This document shows, in pieces, positions 9,771 through 18,661 of a stretch of DNA of 64,000 nucleotides; within the stretch, counting starts at the first letter, position 1; every line of letters starts with the position of its first letter. A program made the position numbers and the translations under genes. The stretch comes from Photobacterium proteolyticum (lineage in GTDB: Bacteria > Pseudomonadota > Gammaproteobacteria > Enterobacterales > Vibrionaceae). The stretch covers positions 1-64,000 of the forward strand of contig NZ_MJIL01000047.1 of NCBI RefSeq assembly GCF_001939735.1, in the 5' to 3' direction. A model generated the notes under the pieces. That model was not told where the DNA came from, made no database searches, and saw only the letters and a program-made list of their open reading frames with translations.

Positions 9771-9837
9771 AATGGCCCGCCGTGATATATGATATGCGGC
9801 TGTTTGTTGAACCCGATCCACGTTTATGAGGTGTATT

Positions 9838-11244
9838 ATCTTTAATCGAGTAGCCAGCTTTTGCCGTAAGGTATTGAATCGCGACAGTAGTACTCTCGTT
9901 ACCGAGGACCTAACCTTGCAAATTTTTCAACGCCAAGAGCACGGTATTTCACGTAAAGATATCAGCGAAAATGCGCTGAAGGTACTTTATCGTCTCAATA
10001 AGGCCGGTTTTGACGCCTACCTTGTCGGTGGCGGCGTACGCGATCTGTTACTAAACAAACAGCCGAAAGATTTTGATATCGCAACCAACGCCACACCGGA
10101 AGAGATCAAGAAGCTCTTTCGCAACTGTCGGCTAATCGGCCGTCGCTTCCGCCTGGCACATATTCTGTTTGGCCGCGATGTTATCGAAGTGGCAACTTTC
10201 CGTGGCCACCATGCCGATGCAAAGCCAAGCGTCCAGAACAAACAGCAAATTGCCTCGCAAAATCAGGAAGGCATGCTGCTGCGCGACAATGTCTACGGCA
10301 CTATCGATGAAGACGCCGAACGCCGCGACTTCACGATCAATGCCCTTTACTACAGCATCAAGGACTTTTCCGTCAGCGACTATGCCAACGGTGTCCACGA
10401 TCTGGAGAACCGTATTATTCGCCTGATCGGCGATCCGGAAACCCGCTACCGCGAAGATCCGGTACGCATGCTGCGTGCAGTCCGTTTTGCTGCCAAGCTC
10501 GATATGACGATCGAAAGCAAGACAGCCGAACCCATTTACGGACTTGCCACCTTATTGCAGGACATTCCGCCAGCCCGTCTGTTTGAAGAAAGCCTGAAGC
10601 TACTCCAGTCAGGCAACGGACTGGCAACCTATAAGCTGCTCCGCGAGTACAACCTGTTCCAGCAGCTGTTCCCGCTGCTGTCTGAGCACTTTACCGAGGA
10701 TCACAGCAGCCAGACCGAATTAATGATTGAGCACATTCTTGCTGCGACCGATAAACGTATCCTCGATGAGAAGCGTGTCAATCCGGCCTTTATGTATGCA
10801 GCGATGCTGTGGTACCCGATGGTGACCCGGGCCGAGGAAATTTCGATTACCAGCGGCCTGTCGTACTATGATGCCTTTATGGTTGCCTCAAACGATGTCC
10901 TCGACGAACAAGTGAAGTCGATTGCAATCCCGCGCCGCTTTACCACCACAGTTCGCGATATCTGGCAGCAACAGATGCGCTTTAGCCGTCGCAGCGGCAA
11001 GCGTGCCTTCAAGATGCTGGAACATCCTAAATTCAGGGCTGCATACGATTTTCTGGAAATGCGCGGCAACTTCGAGAGCGCCGACATTGCCGAGCTGGCC
11101 AGCTGGTGGAACGAATTCCAGTCCGCCGACCGCAACCGACGCAGTAAGATGGTACAAAAAATCAACGACGAGGGTGGCCAGCGCCGTCCTCGCCGCCGCC
11201 GCCCTCAGCGTCGTAAAAAGCCGCAAGTGAAGTCATCGTCATGA
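9838..11244 (+). CDS. pcnB: Poly(A) polymerase I, probable AUC start
   Basis: The enzyme adds 3' poly(A) tails that promote RNA decay. The nucleotidyltransferase core shows [10 protein letters not shown] and the catalytic DFD within [11 protein letters not shown], followed by [11 protein letters not shown] and a very basic C-terminal tail ([14 protein letters not shown]). E. coli PcnB begins MFTRVANFCRK from a rare AUU codon. Here the homologous peptide is (I)[10 protein letters not shown], with ATC at 9838 in the start position and GAGG at 9828-9831, spaced 6 nt. The in-frame ATG at 9826 lies upstream of that Shine-Dalgarno sequence and has none of its own. From ATC the protein has 468 residues. 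It overlaps folK by 4 nt. Confidence 0.9.
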   Translation: MFNRVASFCRKVLNRDSSTLVTEDLTLQIFQRQEHGISRKDISENALKVLYRLNKAGFDAYLVGGGVRDLLLNKQPKDFDIATNATPEEIKKLFRNCRLIGRRFRLAHILFGRDVIEVATFRGHHADAKPSVQNKQQIASQNQEGMLLRDNVYGTIDEDAERRDFTINALYYSIKDFSVSDYANGVHDLENRIIRLIGDPETRYREDPVRMLRAVRFAAKLDMTIESKTAEPIYGLATLLQDIPPARLFEESLKLLQSGNGLATYKLLREYNLFQQLFPLLSEHFTEDHSSQTELMIEHILAATDKRILDEKRVNPAFMYAAMLWYPMVTRAEEISITSGLSYYDAFMVASNDVLDEQVKSIAIPRRFTTTVRDIWQQQMRFSRRSGKRAFKMLEHPKFRAAYDFLEMRGNFESADIAELASWWNEFQSADRNRRSKMVQKINDEGGQRRPRRRRPQRRKKPQVKSSS

Positions 11245-11726
11245 TCCGAGCCTATATAGCAATCGGCAGTAACCTGGGTGATCCCGTCACCCAGGCTAAA
11301 AAAGCCATTGCCGCCCTGAAAGAGGTTCCTGAAATCCAGGTGGTTGCAGAATCATCGCTATACAGCAGTACCCCGATGGGACCCCAGGATCAGCCCGACT
11401 ACATCAATGCGGTGGTGGCGATTGATACCACCCTTCCCCCGCTTGACCTGCTGGATCGCACTCAGGCTATTGAGCTTGAGCATGGCCGGGTTCGCAAGGC
11501 CGAGCGCTGGGGACCGAGAACACTGGATCTCGACATTATCCTGTACGGCGATCTGGTACATAACTGTGAACGGCTGACCGTTCCGCACTACGGGATGAAG
11601 GTACGTGAGTTTGTACTTTATCCGCTGGCAGAAATTGCCCCTGATTTAATCCTGCCTGATCAGACAGCCCTCCAGACGCTGCTTCGTCAGGTAGAACGCA
11701 ATGGCCTCGCCATCTGGCATGCTTAA
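11241..11726 (+). CDS. folK: 2-amino-4-hydroxy-6-hydroxymethyldihydropteridine pyrophosphokinase
   Basis: A 161-residue HPPK. It transfers pyrophosphate from ATP to 6-hydroxymethyl-7,8-dihydropterin in folate synthesis. The family signature is visible: [11 protein letters not shown] at the N-terminus, the [14 protein letters not shown] block with its catalytic Asp pair, and [16 protein letters not shown]. It is coupled to pcnB by an ATGA overlap and lies 25 nt before panB, so pcnB-folK-panB-panC is likely one transcript. Length matches the family. Confidence 0.96.
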   Translation: MIRAYIAIGSNLGDPVTQAKKAIAALKEVPEIQVVAESSLYSSTPMGPQDQPDYINAVVAIDTTLPPLDLLDRTQAIELEHGRVRKAERWGPRTLDLDIILYGDLVHNCERLTVPHYGMKVREFVLYPLAEIAPDLILPDQTALQTLLRQVERNGLAIWHA

Positions 11727-11751
11727 GGCATTGTTTTAGGGAGATAAAATT

Positions 11752-12546
11752 ATGAAGAAAATTACTATCAACGACCTGATGAAATGGAAGCAGGAAGGTC
11801 GTAAATTTGCGTCTGTCACAGCCTATGACGCAAGCTTTGCTCAGCTGTTTGAGCAACAGGAAGTCCCGGTCATGCTGGTTGGCGACTCGCTGGGGATGGT
11901 CCTTCAAGGCAAACCCGATACCCTGCCGGTCAGTGTCCAGGATATTGCCTACCACACGCGCTGTGTCCGCGCTGGCAGCCCGAATGCGCTGCTGATGGCC
12001 GATATGCCATTTATGAGCTACGGCACCCCAGAGCAGGCCTGTGAAAGCGCTGCCGAGCTGATGCGAGCCGGTGCCAATATGGTCAAGCTGGAAGGCGGAG
12101 CCTGGCTGGCCGAAACCGTCTCCAAGCTAACCGAGCGTGCCGTGCCGGTTTGTGCTCATCTGGGGCTAACCCCTCAGTCAGTCAATATTTTTGGTGGCTA
12201 TAAAGTTCAGGGACGTGACTCTGACCACGCTGAGCAGATGGTGAAAGATGCTATCCTGTTGAAAAACGCTGGTGCCCAGATCATTTTACTCGAGTGCGTA
12301 CCAGCCAGCCTGGCCGAGCGCATAACCAAGGCCGTCGAGGTACCTGTTATTGGTATCGGTGCCGGTAATGTCACCGACGGCCAGATCCTGGTCATGCACG
12401 ATATGTTCGGGATCTCAGCTAACTACATGCCACGTTTCTCAAAGAACTATCTGGCTGAAACCGGCGAGATGCGCACGGCAGTCACCAAATACCTAGAAGA
12501 TGTCGAGGCCGGTGTTTTCCCGGGCCCAGAACATACCTTTGAGTAA
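11752..12546 (+). CDS. panB: 3-methyl-2-oxobutanoate hydroxymethyltransferase
   Basis: A 264-residue ketopantoate hydroxymethyltransferase. It makes ketopantoate from alpha-ketoisovalerate and methylene-tetrahydrofolate in pantothenate synthesis. Family features include [24 protein letters not shown] (Mg-binding Asp), [10 protein letters not shown] and [10 protein letters not shown]. The phosphopantoate-pathway partner panC follows after 9 nt. A GGGAG Shine-Dalgarno precedes the start. In E. coli panD completes the cluster; it is not present here. Confidence 0.97.
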   Translation: MKKITINDLMKWKQEGRKFASVTAYDASFAQLFEQQEVPVMLVGDSLGMVLQGKPDTLPVSVQDIAYHTRCVRAGSPNALLMADMPFMSYGTPEQACESAAELMRAGANMVKLEGGAWLAETVSKLTERAVPVCAHLGLTPQSVNIFGGYKVQGRDSDHAEQMVKDAILLKNAGAQIILLECVPASLAERITKAVEVPVIGIGAGNVTDGQILVMHDMFGISANYMPRFSKNYLAETGEMRTAVTKYLEDVEAGVFPGPEHTFE

Positions 12547-12555
12547 GGAATAAAA

Positions 12556-13428
12556 ATGCAAACATTCGCTGAGATCGCCCCGATTCGCGAACAAGTTCGA
12601 GTATGGCGCCGAGAAGGCCGCCGTATCGCTTTTGTTCCAACCATGGGCAATCTTCATGAAGGTCACCTTACGCTGGTTCGCAAAGCCCGTGAGCACGCTG
12701 ATGTGGTTGTTGTCAGCATCTTTGTCAATCCGATGCAGTTCGACAAAGCCGATGATCTGGCCAACTACCCGCGCACGCTGGAAGATGATCTCGCCAAACT
12801 AAATGGCGAAGCCGTCGATATGGTCTTTACGCCGACGCCGGATGTCATGTACCCGAAAGGTCTGGATCGCCAGACGTTTGTCGATGTACCTGAGCTATCG
12901 ACAATGCTTGAGGGAGCATTGCGCCCTAACCACTTCCGTGGCGTTTCTACCGTGGTTACCAAGCTGTTTAACATTGTCCAGCCGGACGTCGCATGCTTTG
13001 GCGAGAAAGACTACCAGCAGCTGGCGCTTATCCGCCAGATGGTTATCGACATGGCCATGGATATCGAAATCATCGGTGTTCCGACAGTCCGCGAAATGGA
13101 CGGTCTGGCTATGAGCTCGCGCAACGGTTACCTCACTGTCGACGAACGCCAGCGCGCACCTGTACTGGCACGCACCATGCGCTGGATCAACAGCCAGATG
13201 CGTGGCGGACGTACCGACTATGCCGAAATCGTTGTCGACGCCAGCGACCAGCTGCGTGCTGCCGGCCTGCAGCCGGACGAAATCTATATCCGCGATGCTG
13301 TCAGCCTCCAGCTGATCGGCGAAGAGACCCAGCAGGCAGTGATCCTGATGTCGGCTATCCTGGGCAAGGCACGCCTGATCGACAACCAGGTGGTTGATCT
13401 GGCTGCACCGCAACAGACTTCTGAATAA
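12556..13428 (+). CDS. panC: Pantothenate synthetase (pantoate--beta-alanine ligase)
   Basis: A 290-residue enzyme that condenses pantoate and beta-alanine with ATP. It has the HIGH-like [13 protein letters not shown] at about 29-41, [15 protein letters not shown], and the KMSKS-like MSSRNGYL. It ends the pcnB-folK-panBC run and is followed by a strong terminator. The beta-alanine supplier panD is not adjacent and must lie elsewhere if present. Confidence 0.97.
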   Translation: MQTFAEIAPIREQVRVWRREGRRIAFVPTMGNLHEGHLTLVRKAREHADVVVVSIFVNPMQFDKADDLANYPRTLEDDLAKLNGEAVDMVFTPTPDVMYPKGLDRQTFVDVPELSTMLEGALRPNHFRGVSTVVTKLFNIVQPDVACFGEKDYQQLALIRQMVIDMAMDIEIIGVPTVREMDGLAMSSRNGYLTVDERQRAPVLARTMRWINSQMRGGRTDYAEIVVDASDQLRAAGLQPDEIYIRDAVSLQLIGEETQQAVILMSAILGKARLIDNQVVDLAAPQQTSE

Positions 13429-13448
13429 TCCCCAGAGCAGATATGTAC

Positions 13449-13480
13449 AAGGCCCGGCATCAATGATGCCGGGCCTTTTT
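13449..13480 (+). terminator. Terminator after panC
   Basis: A long G+C-rich hairpin (GGCCCGGCAT / ATGCCGGGCC, extendable by CA/TG) is followed by TTTTT. It lies 21 nt after the panC stop. Confidence 0.93.
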
Positions 13481-13493
13481 GTTAGAGCAAACA

Positions 13494-13525
13494 CACAAAA
13501 AAAGCCCAGCAACAAACTGGGCTTT
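13494..13525 (-). terminator. Terminator after yadH
   Basis: The hairpin AAAGCCCAG / CTGGGCTTT is followed, on the minus strand, by the T run read from the A run at 13494-13500. It forms a back-to-back pair with the panC terminator. Confidence 0.88.
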
Positions 13526-13559
13526 GCAGACAATTTAGCGTAAAGACACGCCGATATGA

Positions 13560-14330
13560 CTACGAACGCAAGCCAATCCCGCGCGAGATCAGGTAATAGA
13601 CGAACCCGTACAGCGCGGCAATGAACACCCCGAGTACTGCAAAGGATGTTCCGATACCGACATCCGACACCCCGAGGAAACCATACCGGAACGCATTCAC
13701 CATATACACGATCGGATTGAGCTTGGAGACCCCCTGCCAGAACTCAGGCAGCAGGCTCAGCGAATAGAAGACCCCGCCAAGGTAAGTCAGCGGCGTCAGT
13801 ACGAAGGTCGGAATAATACTGATGTCATCAAACGTCTTGGCATACACGGCATTGATCAGCCCACCCAGCGCAAACACAATCGAGGTCATCACGACCGTCG
13901 CCACAATCACGCCAAAGTGGGCAATATTCAAATCCACAAATAACAGCGAGACGACCGAAACGATAAAGCCGACAGCCAGTCCGCGTAGCACACCACCACC
14001 AACATAACCGGCAATGATGATATAGCTCGGCACCGGTGCCACGAGCAACTCCTCGATATTATGCTGCAGCTTGGCACTGAAAAACGACGACGCCACATTG
14101 GAATACGAGTTGGTGATCACCGACATCATGATCAAACCCGGCACGATGTATTCCATATAGGTAAAACCGCCCATCTCGCCAATCCGGCTACCGATCAGGC
14201 TGCCAAAGATAATGAAATACAGGGTCATGGTAATTGCCGGCGGCACCAGGGTCTGTACCCAGATCCGGGCGAAGCGGTTAATTTCTTTGTTGATCAAGCT
14301 TTTGAAAGCAATCCAAAATTGATGTCTCAT
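13560..14330 (-). CDS. yadH: ABC-2 type transporter permease YadH
   Basis: A 256-residue integral membrane protein of the ABC-2 exporter permease family with about six hydrophobic segments and the conserved region from LGGVFYSLSLLPEFWQ to NPIVYMVNAFRYG. It pairs with the ATPase YadG: its start overlaps the yadG stop by 4 nt (ATGA). The exported substrate is not known. Neighbour order with can and panC matches E. coli. Confidence 0.94.
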   Translation of the reverse strand: MRHQFWIAFKSLINKEINRFARIWVQTLVPPAITMTLYFIIFGSLIGSRIGEMGGFTYMEYIVPGLIMMSVITNSYSNVASSFFSAKLQHNIEELLVAPVPSYIIIAGYVGGGVLRGLAVGFIVSVVSLLFVDLNIAHFGVIVATVVMTSIVFALGGLINAVYAKTFDDISIIPTFVLTPLTYLGGVFYSLSLLPEFWQGVSKLNPIVYMVNAFRYGFLGVSDVGIGTSFAVLGVFIAALYGFVYYLISRGIGLRS

Positions 14331-15250
14331 GCCTGCTCCCTTTTTTCGGCGGCGACCAAATTGACAAACAGCTCCTCTAGGCGGTTGGCTTTGTTTCGCA
14401 TCGAGAGCACCTCGACCCCCTGGCTGGTCAGCTGATTAAACACAGTATTAAGCCCTGTCCCCTTGGGAATGTCGATTTCCAGGGTATGATTGTCCGGCAT
14501 CTTCCACATCACATCGTCAAGCACCGGCCGCTTCCCGTTCAGCTTGATATCAAGAATAAAGGTCTCCACTTCCAGCTTGCCCAGCAGCTCTTTCATACTG
14601 GTATTCTCAATCAGCATACCTCGATTGATGATACCGATATTACGACAAAGCATTTCGGCCTCCTCGAGGTAGTGAGTCGTCAGGATAATCGTGACACCCT
14701 GACGGTTGATCTCACGCAGAAAGTCCCACATCGAGCGTCTCAGTTCGATATCGACCCCAGCCGTTGGCTCATCGAGGATCAGCAACCGGGGCTCATGCAT
14801 CAACGCCCTGGCAATCATCAGGCGGCGCTTCATCCCGCCCGACAGGTTACGGGACACCTCATTGCGCTTTTCCCATAAATCCAGCTGGGTCAGGTACTTC
14901 TTCGCCCGCTCTCTGGCCCCCCCTTTCTCGACCCCATAGTAACCGGCCTGGTTCACCACGATCTGCTCAACAGTTTCAAACTGGTTAAAATTAAATTCCT
15001 GCGGGACCAGTCCAAGCTGGTTTTTGGCTTCTACCAGCTGGGTGTCCAAATCATAGCCAAAGACATTCACCGAGCCAGAGGTCTTGTTAACTAACGAACT
15101 AATGATTCCAATGGTGGTAGACTTGCCGGCTCCATTCGGACCGAGCAAAGCAAAGAAGTCCCCTTCCTCAACAGAAAGGCTCATATTTTTCAAAGCCTTA
15201 ACGCCACCCTTGTAATTTTTACTTACATTTTTTATTTCCAATGCGTTCAT
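14327..15250 (-). CDS. yadG: ABC transporter ATP-binding protein YadG
   Basis: An ABC exporter ATPase of about 307 residues. Walker A is LLGPNGAGKST, the Q-loop is GLVPQEFNFN, the signature is LSGGMKRR, and Walker B is LLILDEPTAGVD, with a switch His in TTHYLEE. A C-terminal extension contains LSMRNKANRLEELF, typical of this subfamily. ATG 15250 (MNALEIKN) best matches the family start; ATG 15259 is a 3-residue-longer option, and no strong ribosome site decides. It forms a two-gene operon with yadH and is divergent from can. Confidence 0.94.
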   Translation of the reverse strand: MNALEIKNVSKNYKGGVKALKNMSLSVEEGDFFALLGPNGAGKSTTIGIISSLVNKTSGSVNVFGYDLDTQLVEAKNQLGLVPQEFNFNQFETVEQIVVNQAGYYGVEKGGARERAKKYLTQLDLWEKRNEVSRNLSGGMKRRLMIARALMHEPRLLILDEPTAGVDIELRRSMWDFLREINRQGVTIILTTHYLEEAEMLCRNIGIINRGMLIENTSMKELLGKLEVETFILDIKLNGKRPVLDDVMWKMPDNHTLEIDIPKGTGLNTVFNQLTSQGVEVLSMRNKANRLEELFVNLVAAEKREQA

Positions 15251-15420
15251 AAAATGCAATCTTTATGTTAGAAATTTTCATCAACGGATAACTAATCCGA
15301 TTTGCTAATTGACCAGCTTGTGTATAGTGGGGCCGGTTTACATAACTTTCAGCCTCTGCGCAAACAGGACTGACACTTATGTGAATTGGTATAACGAATG
15401 TATCAAACAAAGGCATCATC

Positions 15421-16074
15421 ATGGCAGATATTAAACAGCTATTCGCAAATAATCTCTCTTGGTCAGAGAATATTAAGGAAGAAAAGCCCGAGTTCTTTTC
15501 CCATCTTGCAAAAGCTCAGAAACCTGAATACCTATGGATAGGCTGTGCTGACAGCCGTGTACCCGCCGAACGTCTGACCGGCCTGGACTCGGGAGAGTTG
15601 TTCGTACACCGAAACGTTGCCAACCAGGTTATCCATACCGACTTAAATTGCCTCTCAGTCGTCCAGTACGCTGTTGACGTGCTCAAGGTAAGGCATATCA
15701 TCGTCTGTGGCCACTACGGCTGTGGCGGCGTTACAGCGGCGATTGATAACCCGCAACTGGGCCTCATCAACAACTGGCTGCTGCATATCCGCGACCTTTA
15801 CCTGAAGTACCGTCCGGAGCTTGGTGTCCTGCCTCGCGAAGAGTGGAGCGACAAGCTTTGTGAAATCAATGTCGCGACCCAGGTTTATAACCTCGGCAAC
15901 TCTACTATCATGCAGCAGGCATGGGAGCGGGGCCAGAAAATAAAAATCCATGGCTGGGTCTATGGTATCGGCGACGGTGTGCTTCGCGATCTGGGCGTTG
16001 CAGCCACCAGCCGCGAAGGCCTGGAAGAAGCCTATCAGACAGCAATGGAAGCCATTCTCCCAGTCAAAGCCTAA
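15421..16074 (+). CDS. can: Beta-class carbonic anhydrase
   Basis: A 217-residue cytoplasmic enzyme interconverting CO2 and bicarbonate, which supplies bicarbonate for biosynthesis at low CO2. The zinc ligands fit the type II beta class: C42-x-D44-S-R46 in [13 protein letters not shown], then the His and Cys of CGHYGCGG (about 98 and 101). Length matches E. coli Can. It is convergent with hpt and shares a terminator with it. Confidence 0.97.
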   Translation: MADIKQLFANNLSWSENIKEEKPEFFSHLAKAQKPEYLWIGCADSRVPAERLTGLDSGELFVHRNVANQVIHTDLNCLSVVQYAVDVLKVRHIIVCGHYGCGGVTAAIDNPQLGLINNWLLHIRDLYLKYRPELGVLPREEWSDKLCEINVATQVYNLGNSTIMQQAWERGQKIKIHGWVYGIGDGVLRDLGVAATSREGLEEAYQTAMEAILPVKA

Positions 16075-16106
16075 GCGCAGCTGTATAGCGCTATACATTG
16101 CAACAA

Positions 16107-16130
16107 AAAAGCGACCTCACGGTCGCTTTT
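16107..16130. terminator. Bidirectional terminator between can and hpt
   Basis: A perfect hairpin AAAAGCGACC / GGTCGCTTTT with loop TCAC, flanked by A and T runs so that it works on both strands. It sits 33 nt after can and 31 nt after hpt. Confidence 0.92.
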
Positions 16131-16161
16131 GCTATTAGGGTGACAAAGCCGGTTCTTCAGC

Positions 16162-16695
16162 TTAGTCTTCCTGTGGAACCACTTTACCAATGAAAGGCAG
16201 GTGACGGTATTTCTGGGCATAGTCAATGCCTACACCGACAACAAACTCATCCGGGATCTCAAAGCCGACCCACTCGACATCCACCTTCACTTCACGGCGC
16301 TCGGGCTTGTCAAGCAGCGTACAGATGCGGATGGAGTTTGGTTCACGTAGCGATAAAATCTCGCAGACTTTATTCAGAGTGTTGCCGGTATCGATGATAT
16401 CTTCGACCAGCAACACGTCTTTGCCCTGGATATCGTCATCCAAATCCTTCAGGATACGGACGTCACGATTACTTTCCATGGTATTGCCATAACTTGATGC
16501 AGTCATGAAGTCGACTTCATGAGGAAGCTCAATCGCACGCGCCAAATCAGCCATAAACACGAAAGAGCCTCGTAGTAAGCCGACCATCACAAGGTTCTCG
16601 GAATCCTTGTAACACTCGGTTATTTGCTGTCCCAGCTCTTTGACGCGGGCCTGAACATCCTGCTCAGAAATCATTACTTCAACTGTATGCTTCAT
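16162..16695 (-). CDS. hpt: Hypoxanthine phosphoribosyltransferase
   Basis: A 177-residue purine-salvage enzyme making IMP (and weakly GMP) from hypoxanthine and PRPP. The PRPP-binding motif [14 protein letters not shown] is intact, with [14 protein letters not shown] near the N-terminus and [19 protein letters not shown] near the C-terminus. The start at 16695 ([10 protein letters not shown]) matches the E. coli start and has GGAGA 5 nt upstream (16701-16705). A longer reading to 16746 adds a non-conserved peptide. It is divergent from the luxR/hapR homologue, the usual Vibrionaceae arrangement. Confidence 0.96.
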   Translation of the reverse strand: MKHTVEVMISEQDVQARVKELGQQITECYKDSENLVMVGLLRGSFVFMADLARAIELPHEVDFMTASSYGNTMESNRDVRILKDLDDDIQGKDVLLVEDIIDTGNTLNKVCEILSLREPNSIRICTLLDKPERREVKVDVEWVGFEIPDEFVVGVGIDYAQKYRHLPFIGKVVPQED

Positions 16696-16902
16696 CTTTT
16701 TCTCCATCAGGACGACTGCATAAGCCGCCTGCAGGCTAACTATCACAACGGATCTCTATTCTAACATTCCTGCCGAACAATAGTTATTTTATCGAAGCTG
16801 TCAATTATATGACACAACTTGAACAAAACCAGTTTGAATGCAACTGACTGCTATTGTAAAGTTATTATGTAAAACAAATATATAACTTAAATAAATAATC
16901 AA

Positions 16903-16910
16903 GGCTAGGG
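16903..16910 (+). promoter_or_regulatory. Candidate Qrr sRNA pairing site in the litR-like leader
   Basis: GGCTAGGG lies 10-17 nt before the start codon and overlaps the only Shine-Dalgarno-like sequence. Qrr quorum-regulatory RNAs, as I remember them, carry CCUAGCC in the segment that pairs with luxR/hapR leaders, which would give a 7-nt core duplex here. This is an inference from a short match. Confidence 0.45.
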
Positions 16911-16920
16911 AATAAACGAA

Positions 16921-17526
16921 ATGGATACGATCGTCAAAAAGACCAGAACACGTCTTTCTCCAGAAAAACGAAAACAACAGTTGCTTGATTTTGCCTTAGA
17001 GGTTTTTGCCCGGCGAGGCATCGGCCGAGCAGGCCATGCCGACATTGCTGAAATGGCCAATGTATCCGTAGCGACCGTATTTAACTATTTCCCGACCCGG
17101 GAAGCGCTGGTTGAGCAAGTCCTGACTCAGGTGGAAAACCGCTTCAGTCAGCTGATCACCGAATGTCTGGGCAGCCAGAGCAAGCCGCTCTACCCACGGC
17201 TGACTTGCATTACCGACCACCTTATCGATGCGGTCATCGAACAGCAAGACTGGATCAAAGTATGGTTCGAGTGGAGCACCTCTGTTCGAGATGAAATCTG
17301 GCCGCAGTTTATCGGCGACAACAAACAAAGCCATGATCGCCTCGCAGAGATGTTTGCCCAGGGAGTTGAACATCAAGAGCTGAATACCCAGCAGTCTCCA
17401 GACGAGCTTGCCTGGCAACTACACGGGATCTGCTATGTCCTCTACCTACAAGCCAACATCAACCCGGATCAGGACAAAATGCGCGAGCAGGCTGCCACCT
17501 ACATTTCAGCGCTATTGGCGAAGTAA
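16921..17526 (+). CDS. litR: TetR-family quorum-sensing master regulator (LuxR/HapR/LitR type)
   Basis: A 201-residue TetR-family regulator. The N-terminal HTH (about 18-63) reads KRKQQLLDFALEVFARRGIG ... VSVATVFNYFPTREALV, the hallmark of Vibrio LuxR/HapR/OpaR/SmcR and Aliivibrio/Photobacterium LitR. These proteins accumulate at high cell density and control biofilm, protease, competence and luminescence genes. The C-terminal domain is the all-helical dimer/ligand domain. The 225-bp gap to hpt is AT-rich and holds its promoter and leader. The symbol depends on the genus; hapR or opaR would be used in Vibrio. Confidence 0.93.
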   Translation: MDTIVKKTRTRLSPEKRKQQLLDFALEVFARRGIGRAGHADIAEMANVSVATVFNYFPTREALVEQVLTQVENRFSQLITECLGSQSKPLYPRLTCITDHLIDAVIEQQDWIKVWFEWSTSVRDEIWPQFIGDNKQSHDRLAEMFAQGVEHQELNTQQSPDELAWQLHGICYVLYLQANINPDQDKMREQAATYISALLAK

Positions 17527-17567
17527 ATGGCAACGTAAGAACCGGCAAATCCTGATTTTTGATCAAC

Positions 17568-17590
17568 AAGGCCAGCATTCCGCTGGCCTT
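17568..17590 (+). terminator. Hairpin after the litR-like gene
   Basis: The stem AAGGCCAGC / GCTGGCCTT has a 5-nt loop. The following GCTTGCT is a weak T tract, so termination may be partial. It also sits 30 bp past the convergent fbpC stop. Confidence 0.65.
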
Positions 17591-17620
17591 GCTTGCTATA
17601 CCGAACAGGTAAGCCGGCTA

Positions 17621-18661
17621 TTAGCAGGCAGTCGCGAAAACCACCGGCTCGTGGGGCTCGACTTCCACTTTGACACGATCACCCACCTGCAAGATCAAAT
17701 GCGAATTCACCACTAATGTGTGTCCCTGAAAATCAACGGTATAGCGGCAGTTATCCCCCATGAACAGCTGCTCGGTGATCACTCCCTGTCCATCCTGCGC
17801 CTGTCTCACCTTCAGGTTTTGGGGACGCAGTAGCCATTCCACACTGGTCTCCTGACCATACGGCTGTTCGGTTTTCATACCGATCTCGCCGAACGGAGTA
17901 AACAGCTGGTTGTCATTCTTAACAGTGGCCGGAAGATACGACCCCGAGCCGAGAAACTCAGCCACAAAACGGCTGCTCGGGTGATAATACAGATCCGTGG
18001 CACAACCGAACTGTTCAATAACACCATGGTTCATGACAGCCAGTCGATCGGCAAAGGCAAACGCCTCTTCCCGGCTATGGGTCACGAAAATAGCCGTTAC
18101 TCCCTGAGCCTTGAAGATACGACGGATCTCTTTGATCAGCCCGTGACGAACCTGAGTATCAATATTGGAAAATGGCTCATCAAGCAGGATCAGGTCGGGC
18201 TCGCAGGCCAGAGCACGGGCAATCGCAACCCGCTGCTGCTGTCCACCCGACAGCTGATGAGGATAACGGCCATCCAGGCCGGTAAGGTGGACCAGCTCAA
18301 GCATTTCCTTCACTTTGGCAGCGATACGAGCCTTGTCCCAGTCACGCAGGCCAAAAGCGATATTTTCAGCCACCGTCAAATGGGGAAACAACGCATAGTC
18401 CTGAAAAATCATCCCGATATTGCGCTTTTCCGGCGGCAGCCATGTGTGCTGATCGGCAATCGTACGGCCGTTGATATAAATATCACCACTCTCCAGCGGC
18501 AACAGGCCGGCAATGGCCTTGAGCAAAGTCGTCTTACCGCAGCCACTGGCTCCCAGCAGACAGACGATTTCATTGTCTTTGACTGGCAGAGAGAGGTTCT
18601 GTAATACCGCCTGGCCGTTGTAGGTACAGGTCAGGTTTTGGACGGATAATGCATGGCTCAT
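17621..18661 (-). CDS. fbpC: Ferric iron ABC transporter ATP-binding protein
   Basis: A 346-residue importer ATPase. Walker A is [16 protein letters not shown], the signature is [15 protein letters not shown], Walker B is [12 protein letters not shown], and the switch His is in [16 protein letters not shown]-terminal TOBE-type domain (about 240-346) follows. It energises uptake of Fe3+ delivered by FbpA through FbpB. Its start overlaps the fbpB stop by one base (TGATG), showing coupling. It is the last gene of the operon. Confidence 0.94.
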   Translation of the reverse strand: MSHALSVQNLTCTYNGQAVLQNLSLPVKDNEIVCLLGASGCGKTTLLKAIAGLLPLESGDIYINGRTIADQHTWLPPEKRNIGMIFQDYALFPHLTVAENIAFGLRDWDKARIAAKVKEMLELVHLTGLDGRYPHQLSGGQQQRVAIARALACEPDLILLDEPFSNIDTQVRHGLIKEIRRIFKAQGVTAIFVTHSREEAFAFADRLAVMNHGVIEQFGCATDLYYHPSSRFVAEFLGSGSYLPATVKNDNQLFTPFGEIGMKTEQPYGQETSVEWLLRPQNLKVRQAQDGQGVITEQLFMGDNCRYTVDFQGHTLVVNSHLILQVGDRVKVEVEPHEPVVFATAC

